Source: Actinomycetota bacterium (lineage in GTDB: Bacteria > Actinomycetota > Thermoleophilia > Gaiellales > Gaiellaceae). From it: a stretch of 57,486 bases of DNA. Location of the stretch: NCBI GenBank assembly GCA_003134505.1, contig PLBK01000026.1:1-57486 (forward strand). The letters are read 5' to 3'. A program made the position numbers and the translations under genes. Positions 1 through 7,114 of this stretch are shown here, one piece after another. Below the pieces are notes generated by a model. It was given only the letters and a program-made list of their open reading frames with translations. It was not told where the DNA came from and searched no databases. Numbering within the stretch: position 1 is the stretch's first letter; every line of letters starts with the position of its first letter.

Positions 1-609
1 TGGTCGAACAACGTCTACAACCTGGTCACCAAGCGCGCCGTCGCCTACGAGCACGCGACGATGGAGTGGGTCGACGGCAACCTCGGGTCGAAGCTGACGA
101 TGAAGTACCCGGCGATCTGGCTGATGGGCGAAGGCGCCCACGGCGAGGTGCTGTCGATCGCGTTCGCCGGCAAGGGCCAGCATCAGGACGCCGGCGGCAA
201 GTGCGTGCACGTCGCGCCGAACACGACGTCGGTGATCACGTCCAAGTCGATCTCGAAGGACGGCGGTCGCGCCGGCTACCGCGGGCTGCTCGAGGTGGCG
301 AAGGGCGCGCACGGCTCGAAGTCGAAGGTCGTCTGCGACGCGCTGATCCTCGACGAGGCCTCCCGCTCCGACACCTACCCGTACATCCGCATCGACGAGA
401 ACAACGTCGACATCGGCCACGAGGCGACCGTCTCGAAGATCGGGGAGGAGCAGCTCTTCTACCTGATGTCGCGCGGCCTCACCGAGTCCGAGGCCTCCGC
501 GATGATCGTCTCCGGCTTCGTCGAGCCGATCACGAAGGAGCTCCCGCTCGAGTACGCGGTCGAGATGAACCGGCTGATCCAGCTCCAGATGGAAGGGTCG
601 GTAGGTTGA
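1..609 (+). CDS. sufB: SufB, Fe-S cluster scaffold subunit (3' part, start outside window)
   Basis: The open frame enters at base 1 and gives 202 residues that read as the C-terminal beta-helix part of SufB. The opening [12 protein letters not shown] stretch and the closing [16 protein letters not shown] stretch are family hallmarks. SufB is the scaffold core on which [Fe-S] clusters are built with SufC and SufD in the cytosol. The start and the N-terminal half lie upstream of the window, and sufC is not in view. Its TGA overlaps the TTG start of the next gene. Downstream sufD, sufS and sufU confirm the pathway. Confidence 0.96.
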   Translation, partial: WSNNVYNLVTKRAVAYEHATMEWVDGNLGSKLTMKYPAIWLMGEGAHGEVLSIAFAGKGQHQDAGGKCVHVAPNTTSVITSKSISKDGGRAGYRGLLEVAKGAHGSKSKVVCDALILDEASRSDTYPYIRIDENNVDIGHEATVSKIGEEQLFYLMSRGLTESEASAMIVSGFVEPITKELPLEYAVEMNRLIQLQMEGSVG

Positions 610-974
610 TCGTCGAGCGGGTCGACTTCATCTCCGTCCCCGTCACCGACCTCGAACGCTCCACCCGCTTCTATGGGGAAACGCTCGGGCTCGAGCAGAT
701 CGGCCACGGGGCGTGGCCAGAGTTCCAGCTCGGCGAGAACGTCAGCCTCTACCTGCTCGACCCCACGAACATCGGGCGGCAGTTCGAGGGCCCGCACACG
801 TCCTCGATCGCGCTTCGCGTGGCCGACATCGAGGAGGCGCGCGGGGAGCTCGAGGCGAAGGGCGTTGAGTTCGCGGGCGAGACCTTCGACAGCGGCGTGT
901 GCCACATGGCGTTCTTCGCCGATCCTGACGGGAACGCGATCATGCTCCATCGCCGTTACGCGCCTGTTGAGTAG
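606..974 (+). CDS. VOC / glyoxalase-fold protein inserted between sufB and sufD
   Basis: A 122-residue protein begins at a TTG that overlaps the sufB stop (TTGA). It reads as one vicinal-oxygen-chelate domain: an N-terminal [18 protein letters not shown] strand-helix, then the [19 protein letters not shown] repeat, ending with the [16 protein letters not shown] motif typical of the family. Such proteins are metal-dependent lyases, isomerases or dioxygenases, or small-molecule binders, and the substrate cannot be read here. Its position inside the suf operon, overlapped at both ends, means it is co-translated with the Fe-S assembly genes. A longer reading upstream of 606 only shadows sufB. Confidence 0.85.
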   Translation: MIVERVDFISVPVTDLERSTRFYGETLGLEQIGHGAWPEFQLGENVSLYLLDPTNIGRQFEGPHTSSIALRVADIEEARGELEAKGVEFAGETFDSGVCHMAFFADPDGNAIMLHRRYAPVE

Positions 975-2178
975 CTCCGTCTCGACCGACAGGGCCGAGC
1001 TGCTCGAGCGCTACCGCGCCCTCCCGCTTCCCGACACGACCATGGAAGCCTGGCGCTTCACGGACCTGGCCGGCTTCGATCCCGACGCCTTCACCGTCCC
1101 CAACGGACGCGTCCCAACTGCGGTGTCAGACACCGGGTCCGGTCCGAAGCAGACGATGCTCGACATCGACGCGGCCGCCGTGGCCACGGTCGGGGAGGCC
1201 GGCATCGACATCTCGGCCGTTCCCGCAGGCGTCACCTTCGAGGCGCTGACCGACGATGCCGAGCGTCTCGGCACGCTCGTCGGCGCCGACGACAAGTTCA
1301 CGGCCCACAACGCGGCGCTGTGGAAGCACGGCCTGCTCGTCCGGGTCGCCAAGGGAGTCCAGCTCGACAAGCCGCTCTACGTCCGGATCGCGAGCACGTC
1401 CGCCGACGCGTCGCTCTTCTGGCGCCTGCTGGTCGTGGCCGAGGAGGGCAGCCGCTTCAGCCTGATCGAGGAGTACGTCTCCGGCACGCCCGACCTCGCG
1501 GCCTACTCGAACGCGGCCGTCGAGATCTTCGTCGAGCAGGGCGCGAAGTTCGAGTACGTCTCGCTCCAGAACTACGCGCGCGAGACGTGGCACTTCGCGA
1601 CGCACCACGCGCGCGTCGAGCGCGACGCCGAGCTGGACTGGGTGGCGGGCGGGTTTGGCTCCCGCCGCGGCAAGGTGCGCATCCAGAACGACCTGGCCGG
1701 TCCCGGCGCGACCTCGCGGGTCACGGGCGCCTACTTCGCCGACGGCACGCAGCACCTCGACTACGACACATTCCAGGAGCACATCGCGCCGAACACGACC
1801 TCTGACTTCGCCTTCAAGGGCGCCCTCCGGGACGCGGCGTCCGTCGTCTGGCGCGGGATGATCCGGGTCGAGAAGGGCGCGCAGAAGACGAACGCCTACC
1901 AGGAGAACCGCAACCTGCTCCTGTCCGAGCAGGCACACGCCGATTCGATCCCCGGCCTCGAGATCCTCGCCAACGACGTCCGCTGCACGCACGGCGCGAC
2001 GCTCTCGCAGGTCGACCGCGACCAGCTCTTCTACGCGATGGCGCGCGGTCTCACCCGCGCCGACGCCGAGCGGCTGATCGTGCGCGGTTTCTTCCAGGAC
2101 ATCCTCGACCGGATCGATCTCGCGCCGGTCCGGGACGCGCTCGCCGATGCCCTGGAAGCACGGATTCCCCAGGGCTGA
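967..2178 (+). CDS. sufD: SufD, Fe-S assembly complex subunit
   Basis: SufD pairs with SufB in the SufBC2D scaffold complex and is needed for iron entry. I take the TTG at 967 as start because it overlaps the preceding stop (TTGAGTAG). This gives 403 residues opening with the family-typical N-terminal region (LPLPDTTMEAWRFTDL). The C-terminal half carries the beta-helix signature, with HIAPNTTSDFAFKGAL and a closing LFYAMARGLTRADAERLIVRGF. A longer reading from 673 is out of frame with the VOC gene and unlikely. A short palindromic repeat (1122-1134) is read through in frame around residues 52-56, in a poorly conserved linker. Confidence 0.93.
   Translation: MSSSVSTDRAELLERYRALPLPDTTMEAWRFTDLAGFDPDAFTVPNGRVPTAVSDTGSGPKQTMLDIDAAAVATVGEAGIDISAVPAGVTFEALTDDAERLGTLVGADDKFTAHNAALWKHGLLVRVAKGVQLDKPLYVRIASTSADASLFWRLLVVAEEGSRFSLIEEYVSGTPDLAAYSNAAVEIFVEQGAKFEYVSLQNYARETWHFATHHARVERDAELDWVAGGFGSRRGKVRIQNDLAGPGATSRVTGAYFADGTQHLDYDTFQEHIAPNTTSDFAFKGALRDAASVVWRGMIRVEKGAQKTNAYQENRNLLLSEQAHADSIPGLEILANDVRCTHGATLSQVDRDQLFYAMARGLTRADAERLIVRGFFQDILDRIDLAPVRDALADALEARIPQG
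1121..1145. repeat. palindromic repeat family A, copy 1 (inside sufD)
   Basis: GGTGTCAGACACC (1122-1134) is a perfect 13-bp palindrome around a central base, followed by G and GGTCCGGTCC. A second copy in ddl has the same layout, with the outer palindrome bases changed on both arms together. See the matching finding. Confidence 0.6.
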
Positions 2179-2311
2179 GCCCCCGGGCCACCCGTCCGGG
2201 GTACCCCGAATCAGGGATAAGCCGAAGCGCTCGTGAGGGAATGCGCTGATGCTCGGGGCAGCCCGACCTGCGCAGGCTGGAGCTTGCAACAACATCAACG
2301 AGGAGGTGTGC

Positions 2312-2596
2312 ATGTTCACCTATATCGGACTGTTCAGGCTCACGCCGATGGCCCGGGAGCACCTCGAGAAGACCCCCGAGTACTTCGAGAAGATCCACAA
2401 GATCGTGGAGGCCGAGGGCGGCACGCTCGAGCGCTTCCTGGCGATCATGGGACCGTGGGAGTACCTCGCGATCTTCAAGTATCCGGACAACGACGTCGCG
2501 TTCCGCGTCCTCGGGAAGATCGCCAAGCTGGAGGTCTTCGAGACCGAGACGTTCCCCGCGGAGGACGTCGAGCTGTTCTGGAAGGTGCTCGTCTAG
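2312..2596 (+). CDS. GYD domain protein
   Basis: A 94-residue protein starts at ATG 2312 behind a strong Shine-Dalgarno (AGGAGGTG at 2301-2308). The sequence MFTYIGLFRLTPMAREHLEKTP, through a central GPWEYLAIFKYPDN and a closing EDVELFWKVL, is the pattern of small GYD (PF08734-type) alpha-beta barrel proteins. Their function is not established. It lies between sufD and sufS with 133 nt upstream and a terminator-like hairpin downstream, so it may be its own small transcript. A start at 2249 is possible but lacks a ribosome site. Confidence 0.8.
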   Translation: MFTYIGLFRLTPMAREHLEKTPEYFEKIHKIVEAEGGTLERFLAIMGPWEYLAIFKYPDNDVAFRVLGKIAKLEVFETETFPAEDVELFWKVLV

Positions 2597-2633
2597 ATCC
2601 GGCGCTCCCGCGCACGGGAGCACGCCGAGCTGG

Positions 2634-2662
2634 AAGCCGCCCTCCGGGGCGGTTTCCGCTTT
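2634..2662 (+). terminator. hairpin with T-rich tail after the GYD gene
   Basis: The arms around a TCC loop (2634-2655) form a stem of about 9 bp, with a G.T wobble, ending in TTT. CCGCTTTT follows. It is a plausible, fairly weak intrinsic terminator. Confidence 0.55.
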
Positions 2663-2690
2663 TCGAGCCGGTCGCGAAAGGGGCGGCCGG

Positions 2691-2696
2691 TACGAT
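2691..2696 (+). promoter_or_regulatory. -10 box (TACGAT) for sufS
   Basis: TACGAT fits the actinobacterial TANNNT -10 consensus and ends 6 nt before the sufS ATG, so the transcript would be leaderless. No convincing -35 was seen at 16-18 nt upstream. Confidence 0.45.
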
Positions 2697-2702
2697 GCGT
2701 GA

Positions 2703-3947
2703 ATGGCCGTGACCACGCCCCGGAAGCTCGACGCGCAGACGTTGCGCCAGGACTTCCCCATCTTCGGGCACCCGATCCACGGCAAGCCGCTGTCCTATCT
2801 GGACTCGGCGTCGAGCTCCCAGAAGCCCCGCCAGGTGCTGGACGCGATGCGCACGTTCTACGAAACCTCGTACGCGAACGTGCACCGCGGTGTCTACGAC
2901 CTCGCCGAGCGGGCGACGGCCGGCTTCGAGGCCTCGCGCGAGAAGGTGCGCGCGCTGATCAACGCGCCGTCGACCGCGGAGGTGATCTTCACCCGCAACG
3001 TCACCCAGGGCCTGAACCTGGTCGCGTACGCCTGGGGGCTCGACAACCTCGGCCCGGGCGACGTCGCCGTCGTCACGGAGCTCGAGCACCACGCGAACTT
3101 CGTCCCCTGGCAGCAGATCGCGAAGCGGACCGGCGCCGAGTTCCGGGTGATCGGGATCGACGACGCGGGCGAGCTGCGGCTGGACGGGCTGGACGCGATC
3201 GCGCAGGCGGGGCAGATCAAGGTCGTCGCCGCCAACCTCGTCTCGAACACGCTCGGCACGATCAACCCGATCGACCGGCTGACCGCGTGGGCGCACGAGC
3301 AGGGCGCGATCATGGTCGTCGACGCCGCGCAGGCGGTCCCGCACCGGCGCGTCGACGTGCAGGCGCTCGGCTGCGACTTCCTCGGCTTCACGTCCCACAA
3401 GCTCTGCGGGCCGACCGGCGCCGGGGCGCTGTACGGGCGCCGCGAGCTGCTCGAGCGGATGTCGCCGTTCGAGATGGGCGGCGAGATGATCCGCAAGGTC
3501 TCGATCGAGGAGACGACCTGGAACGACCTGCCGTACAAGTTCGAGGCCGGCACGCCGGCGTTCGTCGAGGCGTACGGCATGGGAGTCGCGATCGACTACA
3601 TCACCGAGGTCGGCATCGAGGCGATCGAGGAGTACGAGCACGAGCTCGTCGGCCTCGTGCTCGACCGGCTCGCCGAGCTTCCGTGGGTGACGGTCTACGG
3701 GCCGCCGGCCGGCCGCCGTGCGGGCATCGTCTCGTTCAACGTGGACGACGTCCATCCGCACGACGTCGCGCAGATCCTGGATTCGGAAGGCGTCTGCGTC
3801 CGCGCTAGCCACCACTGCACGCAACCGCTCATGCGCCGGCTCGGCATCACCGCCACGGCCCGCGCCAGCTTCTACCTGTATTCGATCCCCGAGGAGATCG
3901 ACCGGCTCATCGGCGGGCTCCACAAGGTGCGAAAGGTCTTCGCTTAG
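2703..3947 (+). CDS. sufS: SufS-type cysteine desulfurase
   Basis: Group II cysteine desulfurase, 414 residues. It is PLP dependent and takes sulfur from L-cysteine as a persulfide for Fe-S assembly. The PLP lysine is K233 in the GFTSHKLCGPTG context. The persulfide cysteine is C372 in VRASHHCTQPLM, and the N-terminal SYLDSASSSQKP motif is present. The following gene is sufU, so persulfide transfer probably goes to SufU rather than SufE. There is no clear Shine-Dalgarno, but a TACGAT box 6 nt upstream supports a leaderless start at 2703. It ends one base before the GTG start of sufU. Confidence 0.96.
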   Translation: MAVTTPRKLDAQTLRQDFPIFGHPIHGKPLSYLDSASSSQKPRQVLDAMRTFYETSYANVHRGVYDLAERATAGFEASREKVRALINAPSTAEVIFTRNVTQGLNLVAYAWGLDNLGPGDVAVVTELEHHANFVPWQQIAKRTGAEFRVIGIDDAGELRLDGLDAIAQAGQIKVVAANLVSNTLGTINPIDRLTAWAHEQGAIMVVDAAQAVPHRRVDVQALGCDFLGFTSHKLCGPTGAGALYGRRELLERMSPFEMGGEMIRKVSIEETTWNDLPYKFEAGTPAFVEAYGMGVAIDYITEVGIEAIEEYEHELVGLVLDRLAELPWVTVYGPPAGRRAGIVSFNVDDVHPHDVAQILDSEGVCVRASHHCTQPLMRRLGITATARASFYLYSIPEEIDRLIGGLHKVRKVFA

Positions 3948-4388
3948 GTGACGATGGACGACCAGCTCTACAGAGAGATCATCCTCGACCACTACAAGAA
4001 CCCGCGCGGGCACGGGGTGATCGAGGATGCGGACGCCGAGGCGGACGGCATGAACCCGCTCTGCGGCGACGAGGTCTCGATCTACGTCGCCTTCGCCGAG
4101 GACGGCGAGACGATCGAGGACGTGAAGTTCTCCGGCCGCGGCTGCGCGATCAGCCAGGCGGCGACGTCGATGCTGATGGAGTTGGCCGTCGGGAAGACTG
4201 CCGACGAGGTGGCGCGCATGCCGCGGGACGAGCTGCTCGAGGAGATCGGCGTGCCGCTCCAGAACAACCCGACGCGCCTGAAGTGCGCCCTGCTCGGCCT
4301 GACGACGCTCAAGGTCGCGCTGCACAAGGCGAAGGGGACGCCGCTTCCGGACGGCCTCGCCGGCTTCGACGAGCTCGAGCTCAAGTAG
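3948..4388 (+). CDS. sufU: SufU, zinc-dependent sulfurtransferase partner of SufS
   Basis: A 146-residue SufU/IscU-like protein. It begins DDQLYREIILDHYKNPR, the family signature, and carries the three conserved cysteines C39 (NPLCGDEV), C66 (GRGCAIS) and C113 (LKCALLGL). In Gram-positive SufU these bind zinc and accept the persulfide from SufS. GTG 3948 directly follows the sufS stop. ATG 3954 is an equally possible start two codons later. The tight linkage to sufS supports the SUF-U variant of the pathway. Confidence 0.95.
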   Translation: MTMDDQLYREIILDHYKNPRGHGVIEDADAEADGMNPLCGDEVSIYVAFAEDGETIEDVKFSGRGCAISQAATSMLMELAVGKTADEVARMPRDELLEEIGVPLQNNPTRLKCALLGLTTLKVALHKAKGTPLPDGLAGFDELELK

Positions 4389-4399
4389 GCGGAGCCGCC

Positions 4400-4714
4400 A
4401 TGCCCGAGCTCGACGTGTGCCCTCCCGAGGAGCTGCCGCCCGGCCGGACGAAGATCGTCCGCTCGGGGCTGCTCGCGGTGTGCGTCTACAACCTGGACGG
4501 CGAGCTGTACGCGCTCGAGGATCGATGCTCGCACGACGACGGGCCGCTCTGCGAGGGCGATTGGGATCCCGACGAGGGCGTCGTCATCTGCCCGCGGCAC
4601 GGCGCCAACTTCGACATCCGCACGGGCGAGGCGCTCACGTTGCCCGCCTTCGAGCCGGTCGCGACCTATCCCGTCCGCGTCGAAGCCGGGATGATCAAGG
4701 TCGAGCTGCCGTAG
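4400..4714 (+). CDS. Rieske [2Fe-2S] ferredoxin
   Basis: A 104-residue soluble Rieske protein starting at ATG 4400. Cluster ligands are visible as C43-x-H45 (RCSHDDGPL) and C64-xx-H67 (ICPRHGANFD). It lacks a signal peptide or membrane anchor, so it resembles the ferredoxin component of aromatic dioxygenases (BphF/HcaC type). In actinobacterial suf operons such a gene is commonly found last, and an electron-transfer role in cluster assembly is the usual inference. It starts 11 nt after sufU and ends two bases before the methyltransferase start. Confidence 0.9.
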   Translation: MPELDVCPPEELPPGRTKIVRSGLLAVCVYNLDGELYALEDRCSHDDGPLCEGDWDPDEGVVICPRHGANFDIRTGEALTLPAFEPVATYPVRVEAGMIKVELP

Positions 4715-4716
4715 CC

Positions 4717-5313
4717 ATGCTGGACGAGCGGGTTCGCGCCGTGATGCAGCGCCTCGGAGAGGAGGACCGGCTCGAGCGGGAGCAGGGGCTGCCGAGCGAG
4801 GTGCGTGCCCGGGCGATCGCGCCGACGACCGGCCGGTTCCTGTTCGCGCTCGTCGCCCATCATCCGGGTTGCGCCGTGCTCGAGCTCGGCGGCTCGCGCG
4901 GCTACTCGAGCCTCTGGCTCGGCGCCGGCGTCCGTCACTTCGGCGGCCGTGTCGTCTCGTTCGAGATCGATCCCGTGAAGTGCGAGCGTCGCCGGGAGAA
5001 CGTCGCCGAGGCCGGGCTCGAGGACACGATCGAGCTGGTTGACGGCGACGCGCTCGAGCTGCTGCCGCCGCTCGACGACGTGTTCGACGTGGTCTTCGTC
5101 GACGCCGAGAAGGACGACTACGAGCGCCTGTTCCAGATCGCACGCGAAAAGGTCGAGCCGGGCGCGGTCCTCGTCGCGGACAACGTGCTCTCCCACGAGG
5201 AGACGCTCGGCGCCTATTCGCGGGCGCGGCAGGTGGATCCGACCCTCGCGAGCGTGACCGTTCCGCTCGACCGCGGCCTCGAGCTCAGTGTCGTCTTGAC
5301 TCGATCCGTATAG
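4717..5313 (+). CDS. SAM-dependent O-methyltransferase (class I, family 3-like)
   Basis: 198 residues starting at ATG 4717. Motif I is VLELGGSRGYSSLWLG, motif II-like FEIDPVKCERRRENV binds the SAM ribose, and FDVVFVDAEKDDYERLF with VLVADNVL resembles the catechol O-methyltransferase-like family (PF01596). The acceptor is unknown. It is the last gene of the suf run, with only two bases to the Rieske gene. A TATAGT box (5309-5314) at its 3' end may start the RNA element that follows. Confidence 0.85.
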   Translation: MLDERVRAVMQRLGEEDRLEREQGLPSEVRARAIAPTTGRFLFALVAHHPGCAVLELGGSRGYSSLWLGAGVRHFGGRVVSFEIDPVKCERRRENVAEAGLEDTIELVDGDALELLPPLDDVFDVVFVDAEKDDYERLFQIAREKVEPGAVLVADNVLSHEETLGAYSRARQVDPTLASVTVPLDRGLELSVVLTRSV

Positions 5314-5344
5314 TTGGACGACCGCGGAAAGGAGGTGGTCCGGC

Positions 5345-5386
5345 TTGAGCGATGACAGTACGGGCAGTGGAGGTACCAGCCGGTAG
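5345..5386 (+). CDS. possible 13-aa leader peptide
   Basis: TTG 5345 lies 8 nt after AAAGGAGGT (5328-5336), the strongest Shine-Dalgarno in the window. The frame reads MSDDSTGSGGTSR then TAG. It has no residue bias pointing to amino-acid attenuation. It may be a real micropeptide or a regulatory uORF within the structured RNA. Confidence 0.35.
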   Translation: MSDDSTGSGGTSR

Positions 5387-5522
5387 GGGCGTGTCCCCGT
5401 GACCTGACGGGAATCGCCTAGCCAGCGTGGGGGACTCGCTGCAAGCGCCGCCGGCCGCCGTCCTGATCCATGACGGCCGAAGCTGGAAGCGCCCCTGCCA
5501 ATACAGGCTGGTGACCGGAATC

Positions 5523-5554
5523 GAGGGGCCGCATCGTGCGGCCCCTCTTCTTTT
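5523..5554 (+). terminator. strong intrinsic terminator
   Basis: GAGGGGCCGCA / TGCGGCCCCTC forms a perfect 11-bp stem with a TCG loop, followed by TTCTTTT. It ends the RNA above and abuts the stop codon of the converging epimerase gene. Confidence 0.85.
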
Positions 5555-5555
5555 C

Positions 5556-6446
5556 CTAGGCCGCGCGGCGGATCTGCTCGTCGAGGCCGACGAGGTCGAC
5601 CGCGAACGCCTCGAGTGCCGGAGCGTTGTCGCAGACGTTGTCGCCGCCCTCGGCCAGCATCGTCAGCTGGTCGCGCGTGATCGGCGCTCCGGGCAGGCGC
5701 TCGATCACGGTCGCGCTCGCGCGCACGAGCCCGACCGGCAGGTGCATCGTGCCGCGCCGGACCCCGAGCACCTTCTTGACCCGGTCGTAGAACTCGTTCC
5801 AGGTGACGGCGTCGGGCCCGCCGATCTCGAACAGGCGGTTCGAGACGCCGGGAGCATCGACTGCCTGCGCGAAGAACTGCGCCACGTCCTCGACCCAGAT
5901 CGGCTGCAGCCGCACCTCGCCGGTGCCGACGACGGGCGTCAGCGGCGACAGCCGCACCTGGCGGATGAACATCGGCAGCACGCCGCCGTCCTTCCCGAAC
6001 ACGAAGCTCGGCCGGAAGGTCACGTGCTCGAGGCCGGACGCGGCGACCGCCTGCTCCATCTCCCACTTCGCGTGGAAGTAGGGCACGAGGTCGCGGTTCC
6101 GGTCGCTCGTCCCGAGCGCGCTCATCAGGACGAAGCGGCCGACGCCGGCTCCCTTGGCAGCGGCGAGCAGGTTCTCGGTCCCGCGCACCATCACTCGCTC
6201 GAACTCCTCTGGCCGCCCCTTGATGATCGCGACGAGGTGGACGGCTGCGTCGCAGCCCTCGGCGGCGCGCGCCAGGCTGTCGGCGCCGGTCACGTCCCCT
6301 TCGGCGAGCTCGCAACCCCAGGCCGCGAGCGCCTTGGCCCGGTCGGGCCGGCGGACGAGCGCGCGTACGTCATGCCCACGGGCGCGCAGCGCATGGACGA
6401 CCTTCGGCCCGACGAAGCCGGTTCCGCCGGTGACGAGGACCTTCAC
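5556..6446 (-). CDS. NAD(P)-binding epimerase / NmrA-like short-chain dehydrogenase
   Basis: 296 residues from GTG 6446, preceded by GGAGG. The N-terminus [16 protein letters not shown] is a Rossmann NAD(P) site of the atypical or extended SDR type. The YFHAKWEME segment stands where the YxxxK active site is expected (Y-x3-K). The layout resembles complex I NDUFA9-like or NmrA-like proteins, which often act as redox sensors or quinone-associated factors, so the reaction is uncertain. Its GTG overlaps the dcd stop by 4 nt (GTGA), making the two a coupled unit. Confidence 0.8.
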   Translation of the reverse strand: MKVLVTGGTGFVGPKVVHALRARGHDVRALVRRPDRAKALAAWGCELAEGDVTGADSLARAAEGCDAAVHLVAIIKGRPEEFERVMVRGTENLLAAAKGAGVGRFVLMSALGTSDRNRDLVPYFHAKWEMEQAVAASGLEHVTFRPSFVFGKDGGVLPMFIRQVRLSPLTPVVGTGEVRLQPIWVEDVAQFFAQAVDAPGVSNRLFEIGGPDAVTWNEFYDRVKKVLGVRRGTMHLPVGLVRASATVIERLPGAPITRDQLTMLAEGGDNVCDNAPALEAFAVDLVGLDEQIRRAA

Positions 6447-7015
6447 GAGCCCTCCTCCACGAAGTTTTTCCAGTAGCGGCTCGGCGTCGGGCCGCGCTGG
6501 CCCTGGTACTTGGAGCCGAGGCCTGTCGATCCGTAGGGGTGCTCGGCGGCCTCGGTCATCTGCACGAACGAGAGCTGGCCGATCTTCATGCGGTGGTAGA
6601 TCGTGATTGGGAGGTTGGCGACGTTCGACAGCTCGAGCGTCACGTGTCCGTCCCAGCCGGGATCGATGAAGCCCGCGGTCGAGTGGATCAGCAATCCGAG
6701 CCGCCCCAGGCTGCTCTTCCCCTCCAGCCTCGCGACGAGGTCGTCCGGGAGCCGCACGCGCTCGAGCGTCGAGCCGAGCACGAACTCGCCCGGGTGGAGG
6801 ATGAACGGCTCGTCGTCGATCTCGACCATCTCGGTCAGGTCCTCCTGCTCGGCCTTCACGTCGATGTACGGGTAGCGGGAGTTGCGGAAGACCCGGAAAT
6901 AGCGGTCGACGCGCACGTCGACGCTCGACGGCTGGAGGAGCGACGGGTCGTACGGCTCGATCTCGATCCGCCCTTGCTCGAGCAGCGCCCGGATCGTCCT
7001 GTCCGAGAGAACCAT
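6443..7015 (-). CDS. dcd: dCTP deaminase
   Basis: 190 residues. The trimeric dUTPase-fold enzyme deaminates dCTP to dUTP; some actinobacterial and archaeal homologues also hydrolyse dUTP. The [31 protein letters not shown] block carries the family active site, including the catalytic Glu in HVTLEL. The N-terminus [17 protein letters not shown] is typical. The ATG at 7015 is preceded at 6 nt by TACAAT, a near-perfect -10, so the mRNA is probably leaderless. It is co-transcribed with the epimerase, and gabT is divergent. Confidence 0.95.
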   Translation of the reverse strand: MVLSDRTIRALLEQGRIEIEPYDPSLLQPSSVDVRVDRYFRVFRNSRYPYIDVKAEQEDLTEMVEIDDEPFILHPGEFVLGSTLERVRLPDDLVARLEGKSSLGRLGLLIHSTAGFIDPGWDGHVTLELSNVANLPITIYHRMKIGQLSFVQMTEAAEHPYGSTGLGSKYQGQRGPTPSRYWKNFVEEGS

Positions 7016-7021
7016 GCAGCG

Positions 7022-7027
7022 ATTGTA
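7022..7027 (-). promoter_or_regulatory. -10 box (TACAAT) for dcd
   Basis: TACAAT on the minus strand, 6 nt before the dcd ATG. It matches TATAAT at 5 of 6 positions. The -35 is not obvious. Confidence 0.5.
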
Positions 7028-7114
7028 CGAGCCCCGGGACAGGTCGTTTCCGGTCGACTGAATACCAACTATGCACCTATGCACGCCGGCCGGCCGGTCG
7101 GATAAGCTGGAAGC

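Larger units (their letters stand above)
5315..5554 (+). ncRNA. candidate structured RNA with leader ORF and terminator
   Basis: This 240-nt stretch has no sizeable gene but much structure. AAAGGAGGTGGTCC (5328-5341) contains a full complement of the 16S 3' end. It is flanked by GGACGACC and GGTGGTCC, which can pair so that the ribosome site sits in a hairpin. GGGG-CGTG-TCCCC (from about 5386) and GCCGTC...GACGGC (from about 5457) are further hairpins. It ends in a strong terminator. A TATAGT box lies at 5309-5314. I cannot assign a named RNA family. Confidence 0.45.

Noticed and set aside
66..605. N-terminal extension of the VOC frame upstream of 606
   Set aside because: It overlaps the conserved SufB sequence in another frame, and the added residues are Arg-rich and featureless.
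5386..5450. Resemblance of GACCTGACGGGAATCGCCTAGCCAGCG to the 3' part of a TPP riboswitch
   Set aside because: The obligatory CTGAGA segment and the matching P2/P4 pairings are missing, and no thiamine gene follows on the plus strand.
7070..7105. GCCGGCCGGCCGG run and TATGCAC direct repeat before gabT as an operator
   Set aside because: Low-complexity GC repeat and a 7-bp direct repeat only. No symmetry beyond what composition explains.
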